Under the pieces are notes generated by a model that was not told the DNA's origin, ran no database searches, and saw only the letters and a program-made list of their open reading frames with translations. Source: Cristatella mucedo (lineage: Eukaryota; Bryozoa; Phylactolaemata; Cristatellidae). From it: a stretch of 64,000 nt of DNA. Location: assembly GCA_009760855.2 (NCBI GenBank), contig WPIO01000082.1, positions 969,001 to 1,033,000 on the forward strand. The letters are read 5' to 3'. A program made the position numbers and the translations under genes. Position 1 is the first letter of the stretch; each line of letters opens with the position of its first letter. Positions 12,325 through 24,133 of the stretch are shown piece after piece.

Positions 12325-12543
12325 AACTTCAAGATCTTGTCATTCACCTTTAGATCACTCAATTCTATTGCTCCGGCTTACCTATCCCTAACCATGTTGT
12401 TCATTTTGTTTGTTTTTCAAGCATGATTTTACTTACTATTCTATTGCGTATCACTTTGCAGCAAATGTAAAGCGCCTAGAAAGAGATTAAGTTCTCTGAG
12501 GGCGCTTTATCAAGTGCAATATTATTATTATTATTATTATTAT
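12325..12543 (+). mobile_element. LINE-A copy with large internal deletion
   Basis: Begins in the C-terminal coding segment (TTCACCTTTAGATCACTCAA, corresponding to FTFRSLNS) and jumps to the 3' UTR (CATGTTGTTCATTTTGTTTG). It then has the 3' stem-loop (AAAGCGCCTAGAAAGAGATT...GAGGGCGCTTTATC) and an (ATT)n tail at 12524-12543. Non-functional. Confidence 0.75.
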
Positions 12544-12599
12544 CTAAATTAGCTTCACTGCAGGACTTCAGTCAAACCACCGGGTCGCCTGACTCAGGC

Positions 12600-13017
12600 T
12601 GATTACTTTGCCCAAAACTAACTTCAAATCCCCTGGAGACAATGCCTTCAGTTACTATGCTCCCAAGGCTTGGACTCACTACCGACTGACATCTCAGAAT
12701 CTCCTGATGACGACATGACGACATTCAAAAATAAAGACCTAGAGCTTTCGCTCCATCCGAGTGATGTCTTTTCATGTGGTTGTGCATTATGCAACTGTGC
12801 ACAACATCACAAGAGCAACCGCGAAATGCTTTTGCATAGCACTCCAGTGAACCTTTCTTTTTACCACCATGATTTGTTTGCACGTTTACACGATAGAGTT
12901 TTACAACTAACCGCTCGGTGCAACTAACCAGTGGCCGTCGGTCTTTGGAACTCACCAACATATAGATTAAGATTTCTTAGGGTGCTATGCAAAGGAGTAA
13001 TTTATATTATTATTTTT
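12600..13017 (+). mobile_element. Old LINE-A-like relic
   Basis: Decayed C-terminal coding sequence: the part around 12625-12680 reads like LKSPGDNAFSYYAPKAW, matching LKSFGDRAFSSYAPKAW of LINE-A. It ends with a weak tail (TTAGGGTGCTATGCAAAGG) and ATT repeats near 13005. An older, diverged lineage. Confidence 0.55.
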
Positions 13018-14189
13018 TTCTATCATGCCTGAGCCACCACTTCATGCATAATTTTAGCGATAGAATGTCATCCCTGTTGACATATCGATCTAGAATAGCA
13101 ACTGATGGCTGGAAGCAGTACTGATTTTACGGCATGGAGGAATGGGAGCTACCAGGCAGGAGCTCCTCCTTAAGTGACCGAAGTGGGAAGGGTTATAACA
13201 CACCCACGTCGGGCCGATTGGCATGCTTCTTCAGCCTCCTTACAGTTGGAATCGTGTTGCAAGATCGAGATGTATGCGCCCTACCTTTAAATGGTTTAGC
13301 TGCTCTTAAACATTCCACGGTTGCACCCGTGCTGCCACTTTATATCCGAAGGTCTGAAAACTCAGATATCAGCTAGCTGGTTGTACCCACTGTCTGTACA
13401 TCTGGGGTCTGAGACAGAAATGTATTTCTTGGGCAGCCAGATCCCATTATATCTAGCCAGGTACCAGCTATAATTAGCAAGGCCTAGCACACCTGCACGG
13501 AGAGATAGAGGTGGCCATTTATTCCCTTGTGTCACAAGCTTGCTGTGCTAGTTCTAGTGACTCCAATCTCTGCTGGCAGGAGACCTGACACCGTTTCTTT
13601 GCTGTCGGCATAGGAAACTTACAGGAGTTACTAAAGGGCCCACGGAACCGGCTTTTTCGGTCTTTGTTGTCTGATAACCTCCCCAATCCAGCTTGTGAGC
13701 CTCTGACGCCTAGCCTAGCACTCCTGCCGGTTCAGAGCTCACCCGCCGACTTAGTGACACACGAGTGCTGAGAAGGGGGATCGGCTTGTTTGGTTTGATC
13801 GTTTGCGGCTCTACCTGCTCTTTTGCCATTCGCCAGTGAAAACCCTTTCATTGGTTGTACTATCCACTTAACTTTCATAGCTATCGGCATCTTGGTACAG
13901 TGCATGCATTTCTCACAGGCAGCTCCGTAATGCATGGTTGCATCCCTGCAACCTTTCCCTCCCTGATTGTTTTTGACTTTGCCCTTAAATTTGGCAACCG
14001 TGCACCGAAGTCAGCTCCAAAGGTCCATCTCTTCCGGTAAGCTCTGAACTTGCACCTAAGTGGACTTGGACTTTTTCTTTTTTCATCCGATGTGCTTTGC
14101 ATGATTATCTGTGCAAAATTCAGTACATGTTGGTAACCTGAGGTCTTACTAACTGATGGCCATGAGTTTCTTCAGGTTTGCTTGAGCAT
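13018..14189. other. Unassigned DNA
   Basis: No exon chain or repeat family seen. Open frames at 13134-13376 and 13881-14102 lack recognisable motifs. Confidence 0.4.
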
Positions 14190-15712
14190 GCTTAATAATA
14201 ATAATAATAATGCACTTGATAAAGCGCCCTCAGAGAACTCAATCTCTCTCTAGGCGCTTTACATTTGCTGCAAAGGGAAATGCAATTGAATGGTAAGTAA
14301 AATCATGCTTGAAAAACAAACAAAATGAATAATATGGTTAGGGGTGACATGCACAGGGTCAGCATGCAAATGTGGTTAGTGGCAGCATGCACAGTGTCAG
14401 CAGGCTTAAGCACATCAAGGACGAATCACAGGGACCCACTGAATGCTGTCCTCATTAGGTGTGTTTTCAAGTTCTTTTTAAATGTGGTCAAGTCAGGAGA
14501 TGTTCTGACACAGGTCGGGAGCGAGTTCCGGGCTTTGGGAGCATACGAACTAAATGCACGGTCTCCAAAGGATTTAAGGTTTGTACGAGGTATTTGTAGA
14601 TTGTTGGATTCCGAAAAGTGGGTGGTACGATGCTTGGCCTGATGGGGTAGTATATCTGACAGATAGGCTGAAGCCATAGAATGAAGGGACCTAAAAGTGA
14701 GCGACAAAACCTTGAAGTCAATCCGTTGCTTGACTGGTAGCCAGTGCAGGTCGGTGAGAAGTAGAGTAATGTGGCAAGTGCGACGCTCACGACAGACAAG
14801 CCTAGCTGCAGAGTTTTGCACCAGCTGCAATCGCCTGATCGCACATGCTGGTAGGCCAGTGAGCAGTGAGTTGCAGACGTCGAGACGGGATATCACGAAT
14901 GCATGGACCAACTTGGACGTGGTATCCTTTTCTAAACAAGCCCGAATTTTAGCAATGTTATGAAGCTGAAAATAGGCAGATTTGACTGTGGAGCTGATAT
15001 GGTCGTCTAACGAGAGGTCGCTTTGGAATATGACACCTAGATTTCGAGCTGATTCAACTGGAGATATGCTGGCAGAGCCATTTTTGAGCGTCAGCCTTTC
15101 CAATATGTGAATCACACTGGGTTTGCCCATAACTAGTAAGTTAGTTTTATCATCGTTTAGTTTTAGAAAATTTGCTGCCATCCATGTGCGGATGTCATCA
15201 ATGCATGCAGCAAGGGAGTTGAGAGAAGTTCAGGTGCTCGAAGGCTGGGAGGGATCGAAGCAAAGGTACAACTGAGTGTCATCCGCATAGAAGTGAAAGC
15301 CCAGATTGTGCTTAGCAATCACATCAGCAAGAGGGAGAGTATACACCGTGAAAAGAACCGGACATAGCACGGAGCTCTGAGGTACCCCATATTTCATAGG
15401 TACCTCAGATGATCTTTGTCCATTCACGTCAATACTCTATAGTCTCCCACTGAGATAGGACCTAAACCACTGCAGAGCAGTGCCAGTGATGCTCAGGTGA
15501 GATGAGAGGTGCTCTAGAAGAATTTTGTGATCGATGGTATCAAAAGCTGCCGAAAGATCGAGCAAAACAAGCAGAGACACTCTACTCATTTCTGCTTTCC
15601 TAAGTAGGTCGTTGTCTACCTCAAAGCAATGCTGACTCTGTGGAGTGATTAGCTCTAAAGCCAGACTGGAACTTACTAGCAAGGTGTGAGGTTTCGATAT
15701 ATGAGTTTTGAG
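14190..15712 (-). mobile_element. LINE-A copy, 5' truncated, reverse transcriptase broken by stops
   Basis: CR1/L2-like non-LTR retrotransposon reading on the minus strand from about 15712 to an ATT-type tail at 14193-14211. Reverse transcriptase motifs run in order: SRVSLLVLLDLSAAFDTIDH (near 15560), GVPQSSVL (the usual PQGS motif is altered), FYADDTQLY (catalytic YADD, near 15290), then the thumb/C-terminal domain at 14426-15181 (MAANFLKLNDDKTNLL through TFKKNLKTHLMRTAFSGSL). A stop splits the frame between SGRL and SIDVNG near 15435, and another interruption lies near 15200. The endonuclease and the first RT blocks are absent. A dead copy. Confidence 0.9.
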
Positions 15713-16078
15713 AACATATCGAACATAACTCATATATCGAATCATATAACTCATGCTTGTGTAAACATGTTACTTGTTTGCTTTTTCATTCATGATACCA
15801 TACATGTCACTTACCCTTGGTTATTGATTTTCTCGAAGTGAATTGTTTAGATTTAGTTCCCATAAGGCGCTATTGGTATTATTTTCTCTATCGAATATCA
15901 CGAGATGTCGGGCGGGGGCAAGCCGAATAAAAAAGTTAGCCCAGGTTCCATTTAATTGCAGCCCTCACTTACCGACCAATCACAATTCTGATTGTGCCAT
16001 GGACCATCCATCTCCTGAACGCTAGTGACCGGCTGCAGCTTGATGTATCAAGGCATTCTCATCAAGCCGCTGTTTACG

Positions 16079-16188
<110 letters not shown>

Positions 16189-16399
16189 TTCTCACTACGT
16201 TTATTGCCAGCAAACAGTTCTCTTTCCTACCTACGTGTGGCCCCTTACTTTCCCCGACTTTCTCCTACATCTTTTTTTTTTATCCAGATATCGTATTTCC
16301 TTTTGCTCTGGCTCTCTCTTCCTTTACTCTTACTTCATCCATCCTTCTATTCCTTCTTTACTCTCTATCTCTCCCTCTCTCCCTTCCTGTCACTCTTTT

Positions 16400-17060
16400 A
16401 GGGAAACTAGGCGAGTGTGTCATACGATCTTTCTTAAAACCAGGAAACTGGCACGAGTGTTCCTCAACATTAAATTGAGATTTATCCGTCAATAACTTGC
16501 ACTGGCATGTAATAGGTTACATAAGATTTGTTAGTAGCATAAGATTTGTTAGTATCAATCACACTTATTCTGTTTTTTCTAAATTAAGGTAATGACCCCA
16601 GTATTGGTATGGTTCTGTATAGATTTTAGTTTGGAATTGCCAGTGCCACCTGCATAAATCTGCACCTGCTTACCTAGCAGAAAGACCAGAGACGTTCGAC
16701 CACTGTCTGTACTATCCTGTTGTGCTCTCATCAGTAGACCTGTGTTACTACCGGTGAACCAAAGTGGGTTTTAAGTGCACTCTGGACTGAGGGTTCTTGG
16801 AGAGAAGCTGCTTAAGCAGGGCTGGGTTGGGCAGATCTGTGCCCAGATGCACATTCCTGTGTGAAGGCTTACTAGCCATCAGCTAGCTCCCACCACTGAA
16901 CATTTTGCTTTTAGTGACCATGGTTGTTTGTATCTTATGCTTTGCCTACCTGTGCACGATTGAGTGAGTGTTACTAATGGGTCCTACTAACCAGCAGCGG
17001 GCAAGTCTTCGGTTTGCTTTTGCAAGCTTATCTTAGCATGGTTATTGTCTGCTTTTATAA
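16400..17060. other. Unassigned DNA
   Basis: No recognisable gene or shared repeat. Confidence 0.4.
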
Positions 17061-17203
17061 ATAAATATATAATTCATTTGTATAGCACCCCAAGAGAATT
17101 TAATCTCTATTCAGGCGCTTCACATATGCCTCGGGGCTCGAGCCCACGACTTCAGTCAGACCTTGGTCGGGGCGACCACCTTAACCGCTAGACCAAACCA
17201 GCT
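17061..17203 (-). mobile_element. SINE-A copy, near full length
   Basis: On the minus strand: A-box region (from TGGTTTGGTCTAGCGGTTAA), B-box (GTGGGCTCGAGCCC), then the 3' stem-loop (AAGCGCCTGAATAGAGATTA...CTCTTGGGGTGCTATACAAA) and an AATTATATAT tail at 17063-17075. One of the best-preserved SINE-A copies, with that at 51.4 kb. Confidence 0.85.
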
Positions 17204-18257
17204 TGCTTGCCTAAGCAGGTTACCTTGCTTTTCAGTAACTATTGGTTATTTGTCATGATACTTTCCCATGCTCCTCACCGTAGCCATCTATAGAGGTTGC
17301 AGAAACTTGTACTGCTGTTGCAGCCCATAGCTGCTCTTGCTAAACTTAAGTGTTGTATGCTTCTGGCTTCAGGCTGCAGGCATCCCAAAATTTCAGCTCT
17401 TTATCCGACCTGTTATGCCTTAGCAGGATATACTGGCTACAAGGCATGGTCTCTGATTTCAACCCCAGCCAAACGTGGAATATGTATATTGGCTGAACAA
17501 TCATATTCTTTGTAGTATACCTAAAGTGCCAACATTGCTGTAGCATTGTGGACAACTGATCCCAATCCTTATGTTGCAGCCCCATACCCACGTGCGACGG
17601 GAAGAATTGTATGGTGGCATTGACTTTCATGCTGATGTTGGATCCAACCCCCCATATCCCACATTATAGCAGCATACACTAGCCGTAGGCCCACATGACG
17701 GTGTTATACACCGGTCTCCAACATGCTACATGCTAGAGATACACTGTGGCCACATATCTCTGATAGTTCTGCTGGAAGCCGGTACTATATCTGGAGTGTG
17801 ATATGACCGTGCTTACACTGTTAATATTTCAGTACCAGTTCTAGCTGCCGAGCCTCAAAGTTGTAATATAGCCCCAGACATTCTTTGCCCCAAGGTGTCT
17901 ATACATTTGTTTTAATTGATAGTTGCTTTTGATGTACGCCTAACGTTCAGATGCATCGAGTTGTGCAACTACTATTAGTATTCACTTGCCACAATACTGT
18001 CGACATGCATTTACATGTGCTTTAAATGAGCATTGTCTCGTACCTTTGCTCGAGCAGCTCTCAGATCCAAGCGCCAAGCAGATGCAGACCAAGGCCAGGC
18101 CTGACTCAGTCCTGACAATGCTTACGAATTTTTGAAATGCTAACCAAGCAGGTTAGGTCGTGGGACCTCACCCGACAAGATATCCCCATCGTCTGCTGGT
18201 TCAGATGCACGAGTAGAAGATGCAGTGGTGCTTCTATGTACTACTACTGCTACTGTA
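17204..18257. other. Unassigned DNA
   Basis: No recognisable gene. Short frames (17297-17515 plus, 17346-17630 minus) have no motif I recognise. Confidence 0.4.
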
Positions 18258-18410
18258 TCATCTCTGGGTCTTGGCCGAGGGGCTAAGGTGCTTGCCCTTC
18301 ACGACCTAGGTCTTAGGTTCAAGTACTGAAGCCGACAATCCTGTGTTACCTGCTGTAAGCTGATGGTGCCAGCAAACACTTTCCAGCCGCTATTTAAATG
18401 AGGGTGGGTC
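18258..18410 (+). mobile_element. SINE-B copy
   Basis: A-box region GGTCTTGGCCGAGGGGCTAA then GGTGCTTGCC. B-box AGGTTCAAGTACTG at 18315-18328, and the body ends with GCCGCTATTTAAATGAGG. The body end (CACT.TATAAATGAGGCTGTTAAATCAGC in better copies) differs from the LINE-A stem-loop, so this is a separate SINE family. Confidence 0.7.
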
Positions 18411-18774
18411 AACTGACCTTTACTTATTTGCCTTTTTTTACTATGCTGAAATGCTCGTGTTCTTCCTTATCGGGATGGAGAGTCTTGCCGATCGGGATGC
18501 TTCACCACATGGGCGTTCGAAGGCACCTTGGTTCCCCATCAACCCTTCATTAAATTGTTTGACAGAGACACCTGCTTCGGTCGAAGTAGCCAGATCACGC
18601 AAGACTGCGTTAGTACTCTTTCACGTCAATCGTTCTCCTGTGCTGGGAGGAGGCATTGGGCCTGACTAATGTAGCATTCGATCGTTCCTCACATTCGTTC
18701 TTGAGAATGCCTGTCTTTCATAGGGACAAGTCCATGCCAGAGTAAGGACTGCAGTCGGCTGCTATGTATGACCA

Positions 18775-18955
18775 GCAATCTTAGGCTGTATGCACGGCAG
18801 TAAGGTGCTCCCACTTATCGACCCAGGTCTTGAGTTGGAAATCGGCAGCAGTCAGTTGATTCTGTATTGCCTGCTTCGAATGAAAGGTGCTATGGCTATT
18901 CTGCCACTCTATAATGAAGCTGCTAAATCAGCTACACCACGATTCTTAATCTTTA
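18775..18955 (+). mobile_element. SINE-B copy
   Basis: A-box half is weak (GGCAGTAAGGTGCTCCCAC). Then GACCCAGGTCTTGAGTTGGAA as B-box region, and a body ending GCCACTCTATAATGAAGCTG then CTAAATCAGC, shared with the copy at 58.9 kb. Confidence 0.65.
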
Positions 18956-20271
18956 CTTTTCATCGGATATCGTAGCAGCAGTTGTATCATCCTCTGCAGT
19001 CAAAGCCACGACCATCAAAACCAGACAGTTTAGTGAGAACTAAACTGACCCGAGCAGAAAGAAGCTGTCTACAAGCGATGCCGTCCATGTATTTAACTGT
19101 TCTCGATCAGTCAACGTGCTGACATTGTCAGCACTATGTAAGGATAATTTTCACATCTATCCACGGGTGTGGTGAGTTGGTCGACAATCTAGCCCTGATA
19201 ATCTGTCTTCTAGTATGGGCATCCTCAAGGCAGCAAAGTAGCCGATGGACTGGGGGCTGCACCACCACCCTCCACCCTCCCCTACCCCTCCCCCTCCTGC
19301 ATGTGGCTCACCGAGGAAAGGGCACACAATAAAAAAAGGGAAATCGTGCAGATTCAACTGCCAGATTTATAGAGCAACAAAAATAGCCTTGACCAACATG
19401 AGGTGGCAGCTGTAGAGGAAGAAATCCGACGAGGCAGCTCAAGCTCACATTGACTCATTACACACCGCTAGTGCAACGTGTTAGTGGGCTTGTTGTACTG
19501 CACTCCTTAGTGTCTCCCAATGGTCGTGCTCTGGCTAAGGCATTCGACAAGCCAGTTTGATTAATCTCCTTGCTGCCAGATTGCCTTGGTGCCATTCATT
19601 GGTCAGCAAATGTCATACTCATGCAACTAATGTCATCACTGAGGAAAGGCAGACAGGTTTACAGTTCACCTCTTGGACCAGCCGATACCCCTGTCATCAC
19701 CCTTGACACTGCTCATTACATCTCTTTCTTTTTTGTGGGTGCCTTTATGCCTGAGGCTACCCTTACAGTGGGCAAGCTATGCGTTATTCTGTTAGGCCAT
19801 TGCAACCAGATTTTTGGCCAGCCCCATTGCCGGTTCGTAAGCTGCTATTTGCCTGTGACGGGAAGCACCCAGTATGCTGCTAGGTGCTGGTATACTAAAT
19901 ATTCACTGGGCAGCTATCGTGGAAATAGTCTCCAAAGAATACCGGCTGCTGCCATTCTTCCGGCCACATTCAAATTAGATCAAGTGCACGGAATGTGTTG
20001 GCACAGGTTGTTGCCTATGACAGCTGTGATTTTAGGATTACCGGAAAACTTTGGCCTCGTCTAGGGTGTCCACATTCTGTACGCTGTACTTTTCTTCACT
20101 AACCGTGACGCGGCAACAACACTGAGTTGTCTAATTTTCTGAGCCTTTGTCGCTTGCTAGTTCGTGCTAGGTCGACAAGGGTTGACCCAGTCCTGATTTA
20201 GTTGTCTTGCCCTGGCTTTAATACTGCATGCAGGCAATTGTGGAAACGTTGAGCTCAACTCCTCAAACGAG
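18956..20271. other. Unassigned DNA with a 164-codon open frame
   Basis: A plus-strand frame of 164 codons (19570-20064, opening with TTG rather than ATG) is the longest non-repeat frame in this part. It has no signal, domain or splice context that I recognise, and its composition resembles the flanking DNA. I do not call it a gene. Confidence 0.35.
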
Positions 20272-20790
20272 TTGTAATAATGATAATAATAAATATACAT
20301 AGCACCCTCAGAGAACTTAAAAATCTTTTTGTAGGCACTTTACATATGCTAGATACCTAGACTATATGACCCTTATGGCTATTATCAAAATGATTTCACC
20401 TGATGAATATACTTCTTCTCATGAAAATAGTAATAGTAATTATAATAAACATAAATAATATTATCATTCTCATATCCTGGTAAGATAACCTAATCTCTTA
20501 CGAGATACTTTCCACGTGTTTGAAAGGATGCATATTAACTGATTAGTGGCAAAATGTACAATCTCAGCATGCATAAGAACACAAGGGACAATTCACACGG
20601 ATAGAGGAATTGCTGTGAAGAATTAGTTGCTTTTAGCTTTTTCAAGTGTAGAGTTTTTAGTTGTTAGGTTTCCAGGCTTTAGGAATATTCAAACTGAAGG
20701 GAGAGCTGTCAAAGGATTTGAAGGTATTTAGTGGCAAAGGTAAATGGTGTGAGTCTGGAAAGCAGGTGCTACATTGCAAATTTGCCCGTG
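20272..20790 (-). mobile_element. Old LINE-A relic with tail
   Basis: The minus-strand tail at 20275-20350 keeps the stem-loop outline (AGCACCCTCAGAGAACTTAA ... GTAGGCACTTTACATATGC on the plus strand). Diverged C-terminal coding and 3' UTR sequence follows to 20790, e.g. TTTCCAGGCTTTAGGAATAT matching the GNSLP...APKAW region. About 100 bp of unrelated DNA separates the tail from the body. Confidence 0.6.
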
Positions 20791-20814
20791 TTCAACTAAA
20801 ATCCTGTTTAACAA

Positions 20815-20885
20815 GTTTGTAGCTCAAGGGCTATGCACTAGCTGAGCATGCATTAAGTCCTGGATTTAATTTCCGGTGTTTTTCA
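20815..20885 (+). mobile_element. tRNA-like SINE fragment
   Basis: GTAGCTCAAGGGCTATGCAC (A-box-like) is followed about 35 bp later by TGGATTTAATTTCC (B-box-like). Too diverged in the arms to be a functional tRNA. Confidence 0.35.
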
Positions 20886-21009
20886 ATATGGAGTTACAGA
20901 TGGCACTTAGAGGTAAGACATGTTATGTTGCATAATCGCCTTTAACTAAGGGCGTAGCCTTCTCCGAAATGTGCCTGGAAAAAGCCCCACAAAAGTTGCT
21001 CTTCCTTAT

Positions 21010-21075
21010 TTTGGAAGAACATGGATTTTCGAACCCGTGACTATCCAGGTGGAAGGTAATTTCGACTCACTCGTC
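21010..21075 (-). mobile_element. tRNA-like SINE fragment
   Basis: On the minus strand, GAGTGAGTCGAAATTACC (weak A-box) precedes TCACGGGTTCGAAAATCC (good B-box). No complete cloverleaf can be drawn, so a SINE or tRNA relic. Confidence 0.35.
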
Positions 21076-21582
21076 TGAAAAGAGATTGGTACATTTTAAG
21101 AGTCTGCAGTAGCAAGCCGAAGGCAGAGTGCCACTCGGCTCCTGCCTTTTTAGCCATGTTCTAAAAAGAATTGCATCTTTAGCAGCTATAAAAACACGAC
21201 GGCCTCTTCTAAAAATTACAGCCCCCATTTTGAAAATGGAAACTGTGCGTGCCAATAAAAGTCTAACTGCTCTACCAGTCTGTTTAGCCCATTCTAAAAC
21301 TAAGAACTGGTAGCCGACCTTCTCTGAATGAACACACTTCGTTCGAAGCTGTTTGTCGATGGCGTGCCACCCGAAAACCTCAGGGGCCCCTATATTAGTC
21401 AGTGGTCCCTCCCCTGAAAGCCTGACAGGCATCCTTGCTGGACCGTTGGGCTTCCAAGGGTGGGGCGGTCTGTTAACAGGGATGTTCTCTCGATAAGAGA
21501 GTGGTTTTGGGGGCGGCTTGAGTGGATGGAGCTCTGGTTGCGATAGTCCCAGCCTGTCCCTTTAGCCAGATCCACAGGAGAG

Positions 21583-23686
21583 AATAATAATAACAATAAT
21601 GCACTTAATAAAGCGCCCTCACATAACTTAATCTCTTTCTAGGCGCTTTACATTTGCTGCAAAGTGAAATGCAATTGAATGGTAAGTAAAATCATGCTTG
21701 AAAAACAAACAAAATGAATAATATGGTTAGGGGTGACATGCACAGGGTCAGCATGCAAATGTGGTTAGTGGCAGCATGCACAGTGTCAGCAGGCTTAAGC
21801 ACATCAAGGACGAATCACAGGGACCCACTAAATGCTGTCCTCATTAGGTGTGTTTTCAAGTTCCTTTTAAATGTGGTCAAGTCAGGAGATGTTCTGACAC
21901 AGGTCAGGAGGGAGTTCCAGGCTTTGGGAGCATACGAACTAAATGCACGGTCTCCAAAGGATTTAAGGTGGTTTGTACGAGGTATTGGTAGATTGTTGGA
22001 TTCCGAAAAGCGGGTGGTACGATGCTTGGCCTGATAGGGTAGTATATCTGACAGATAGGCTGAAGCCATAGAATGAAGGGACCTAAAAGTGAGCGACCAA
22101 ACCTTGAAGTCAATCCGTCGCTTGACTGGTAGCCAGTGCAGGTCAACGAGAAGTGGTGTGATGTGGCACCTGCGACGCTGACGACAGACAAGCCTAGCTG
22201 CAGAGTTTTGCACCAGCTGCAATCGCCTGATCGCACATGCTGGTAGGCCAGTGAGCAGTGAGTTGCAGGAGTCAAGACGGGATGTCACGAATGCATGGAC
22301 CAACTTGTACGTGGTATCCTTATCTAAACAAGCCAGAATTTTAGCAATGTTATGAAGCTGAAAATAGGCAGATTTGACCGTGGAGCAGATATAGTCGTCT
22401 AACGAGAGGTCACTTTGCAATATGACACCTAGATTTCGAGCTGATTCAACTGGAGATATGCTGGCAGAGCCAATTTTGTGAGTCAGCCTTTCCAATATGT
22501 GAATCACACTGGGTTTGCCCATAACTAGTAAGTTAGTTTTGTTATCGTTTAGTTTTAGAAAATTTGCTGCCATCCATGTGCGGATGTCATCAATGCATGC
22601 AGCAAGGGAGTTGAGAGAAGTTCAGGTGCTCGAAGGCTGGGAGGGATCGAAGCAAAGGTACAACTGAGTGTCATCCGCATAGAAGTGAAAGCCCAGATTG
22701 TGCTTAGCAATCACATCAGCAAGAGGGAGAGTATACACCGTGAAAAGAACCGGACCTAGCACGGAGCCCTGAGGTACTCCATATTTCAGAGGTACTCCAG
22801 ATGATCTTTGTCCATTCACGTCAATACTCTGGAGTCTCCCACTGAGATAGGACCTAAACCACTGCAGAGCAGTGCCAGTGATGCCCAGGCGAGATGAGAG
22901 GCGCTCTAGAAGAACTTTGTGATCGATGGTGTCAAAAGCTGCCGAAGGATCAAGCAAAACAAGTAGAGACACTATACCCATGTCTGCATTCTTAAGTAGG
23001 TCGTTTTATACCCTAAGCAATGCTGACTCTGTGGAGTGATTAGCTCTAAAGCCAGACTGGAACTTACTAGCAAGGTGTGAGTTTCGATATATTAGTTCAA
23101 CTGGCCTGCCACGACCCGTTCCAGTGTCTATGATAGGAATGGTAGAAGGGAGACTGGGCGGTAGTTTCTCAAGTTCTCTTGGTCAGGTGTAGCTTTCTTG
23201 AGTAGGGGCCTGACTACAGCTTTTTCGAAAGGTGCTGGGACATGACCTGAGGCTAATGACATATTAATGATGTTAGTTATGCATGGCAGCAGCAGATCAA
23301 TGCAACGTAGGAGCAGGACAGTGGGATTAGGGTCCAGAGGACTTGTTGTCTTCTTTGATTGAGATACGAACTTTAGGACTAGATCTTTCGTGACCTGCTT
23401 AAATGCAGACATTGAGGTGCTGCCAGGAACCGAGGAACAGCATTCTAGTGGGGAGGTTGTCATCGCAGGGATGGATTCTTGTCTATCTTCTGCACAAAGA
23501 ATCGAGAGAAGCGATCGGCTACATCATCATTAGGATCATCAGGTAAGGAGCTAATCTGGGAACGGTTGAGGAGATGGTTTATTGTCGACATCAGAATTTT
23601 TGGATTGTGCATCTGTGATTCAATAATGTTTCTATAGAAGCTAGACTTGGCCTTTGCTAGGATCGATTGGTACGACCTACTGTAGA
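21583..23686 (-). mobile_element. LINE-A copy, 2.1 kb, with linker, RT and C-terminal region
   Basis: Reads on the minus strand from about 23686 to an ATT-type tail at 21584-21600. The 5' part (ORF 23128-23463, and sequence to 23686) is the linker upstream of the RT, ending in KATPDQENLRNYRPVSLLPF. The RT core (22622-22981) contains LLVLLDPSAAFDTIDHKVLL, the intact [11 protein letters not shown] motif and [13 protein letters not shown]. The C-terminal part is at 21815-22573. Frameshifts or stops break it near 22600, 23000 and 23120, and the endonuclease is missing. Colinear with the plus copy at 39.3-41.3 kb. Confidence 0.9.
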
Positions 23687-23721
23687 GAGGCTTAGCCCCT
23701 CAGCCTCTTTGCTTCTAAGCT

Positions 23722-24030
23722 CGTAACTCAACAAAGCCTCTAAGTCAGACCAAGACGATGTTAGCAAGACGATGTTGCGATGGAGGAGCCTTTCATAGCA
23801 CACTCAGCCAGCCAAAGTGACGGTAGATGTGCATCTGGTAGCCAACGAGATATGTCACCCACTACAGAAGTAAGCAGCATAGAAGTAGCTGTGAAGGATG
23901 GCTCGGATGGAAGCGCTCCTGTCTCTAAGGATTGCATGTTGCCATTGCTCGAAAACTGTGAAAGGGACTTCCATTGCCTCAGACCTACAGACTTCAAGGC
24001 TTTTGTTGCTGACAGTCAGTAGGACAGCCG
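23722..24030 (-). mobile_element. LINE-B 3' part of a U6-LINE-B chimeric retrocopy
   Basis: The minus strand aligns with LINE-B 8,600-8,925. Shared blocks include GTAGGTCTGAGGCAATGGAA (versus GCAGGTCCTAGACTGTGGAA), CAGCTACTTCTATGCTGCTT and GTTGGCTACC. An internal deletion of about 50 bp lies near 23865. The element stops, within the limits of eye alignment, where a U6 snRNA-like sequence begins in the same orientation. Confidence 0.6.
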
Positions 24031-24032
24031 TA

Positions 24033-24133
24033 GGACGACGACACGGCTAATTTGTTTGTCATCCTTTCGAAGGGGCCATGCTAATCTTCTCTGTACCGTT
24101 ACCATTTTATTATGGCTACTGCCGAAACAAGTG
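24033..24133 (-). ncRNA. U6 snRNA-derived sequence (probable retropseudogene)
   Basis: The minus strand reads as a nearly full-length U6 snRNA. It starts CACTTGTTTCGGCAGTAGCC (U6 5' stem-loop region), and keeps the ACAGAGA box (24086-24092), the following AGATTAGCATGGCCCC with the AGC triad and U4-pairing region, an AAGGATGACA segment and an AAATT...CGTG 3' region. Scattered differences occur in the 5' third and at the end. The usual terminal T run is absent and I see no upstream snRNA promoter elements. It is joined directly to LINE-B sequence, so a retrotransposed copy is more likely than an active gene. Confidence 0.8.

Noticed and set aside
19570-20064. 164-codon frame
   Set aside because: Non-ATG opening, no motif, no splice or promoter context; could be chance.
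24033-24133. Active U6 snRNA gene
   Set aside because: No terminator T run, mutated 5' third and 3' end, no visible snRNA promoter, and direct fusion to LINE sequence.
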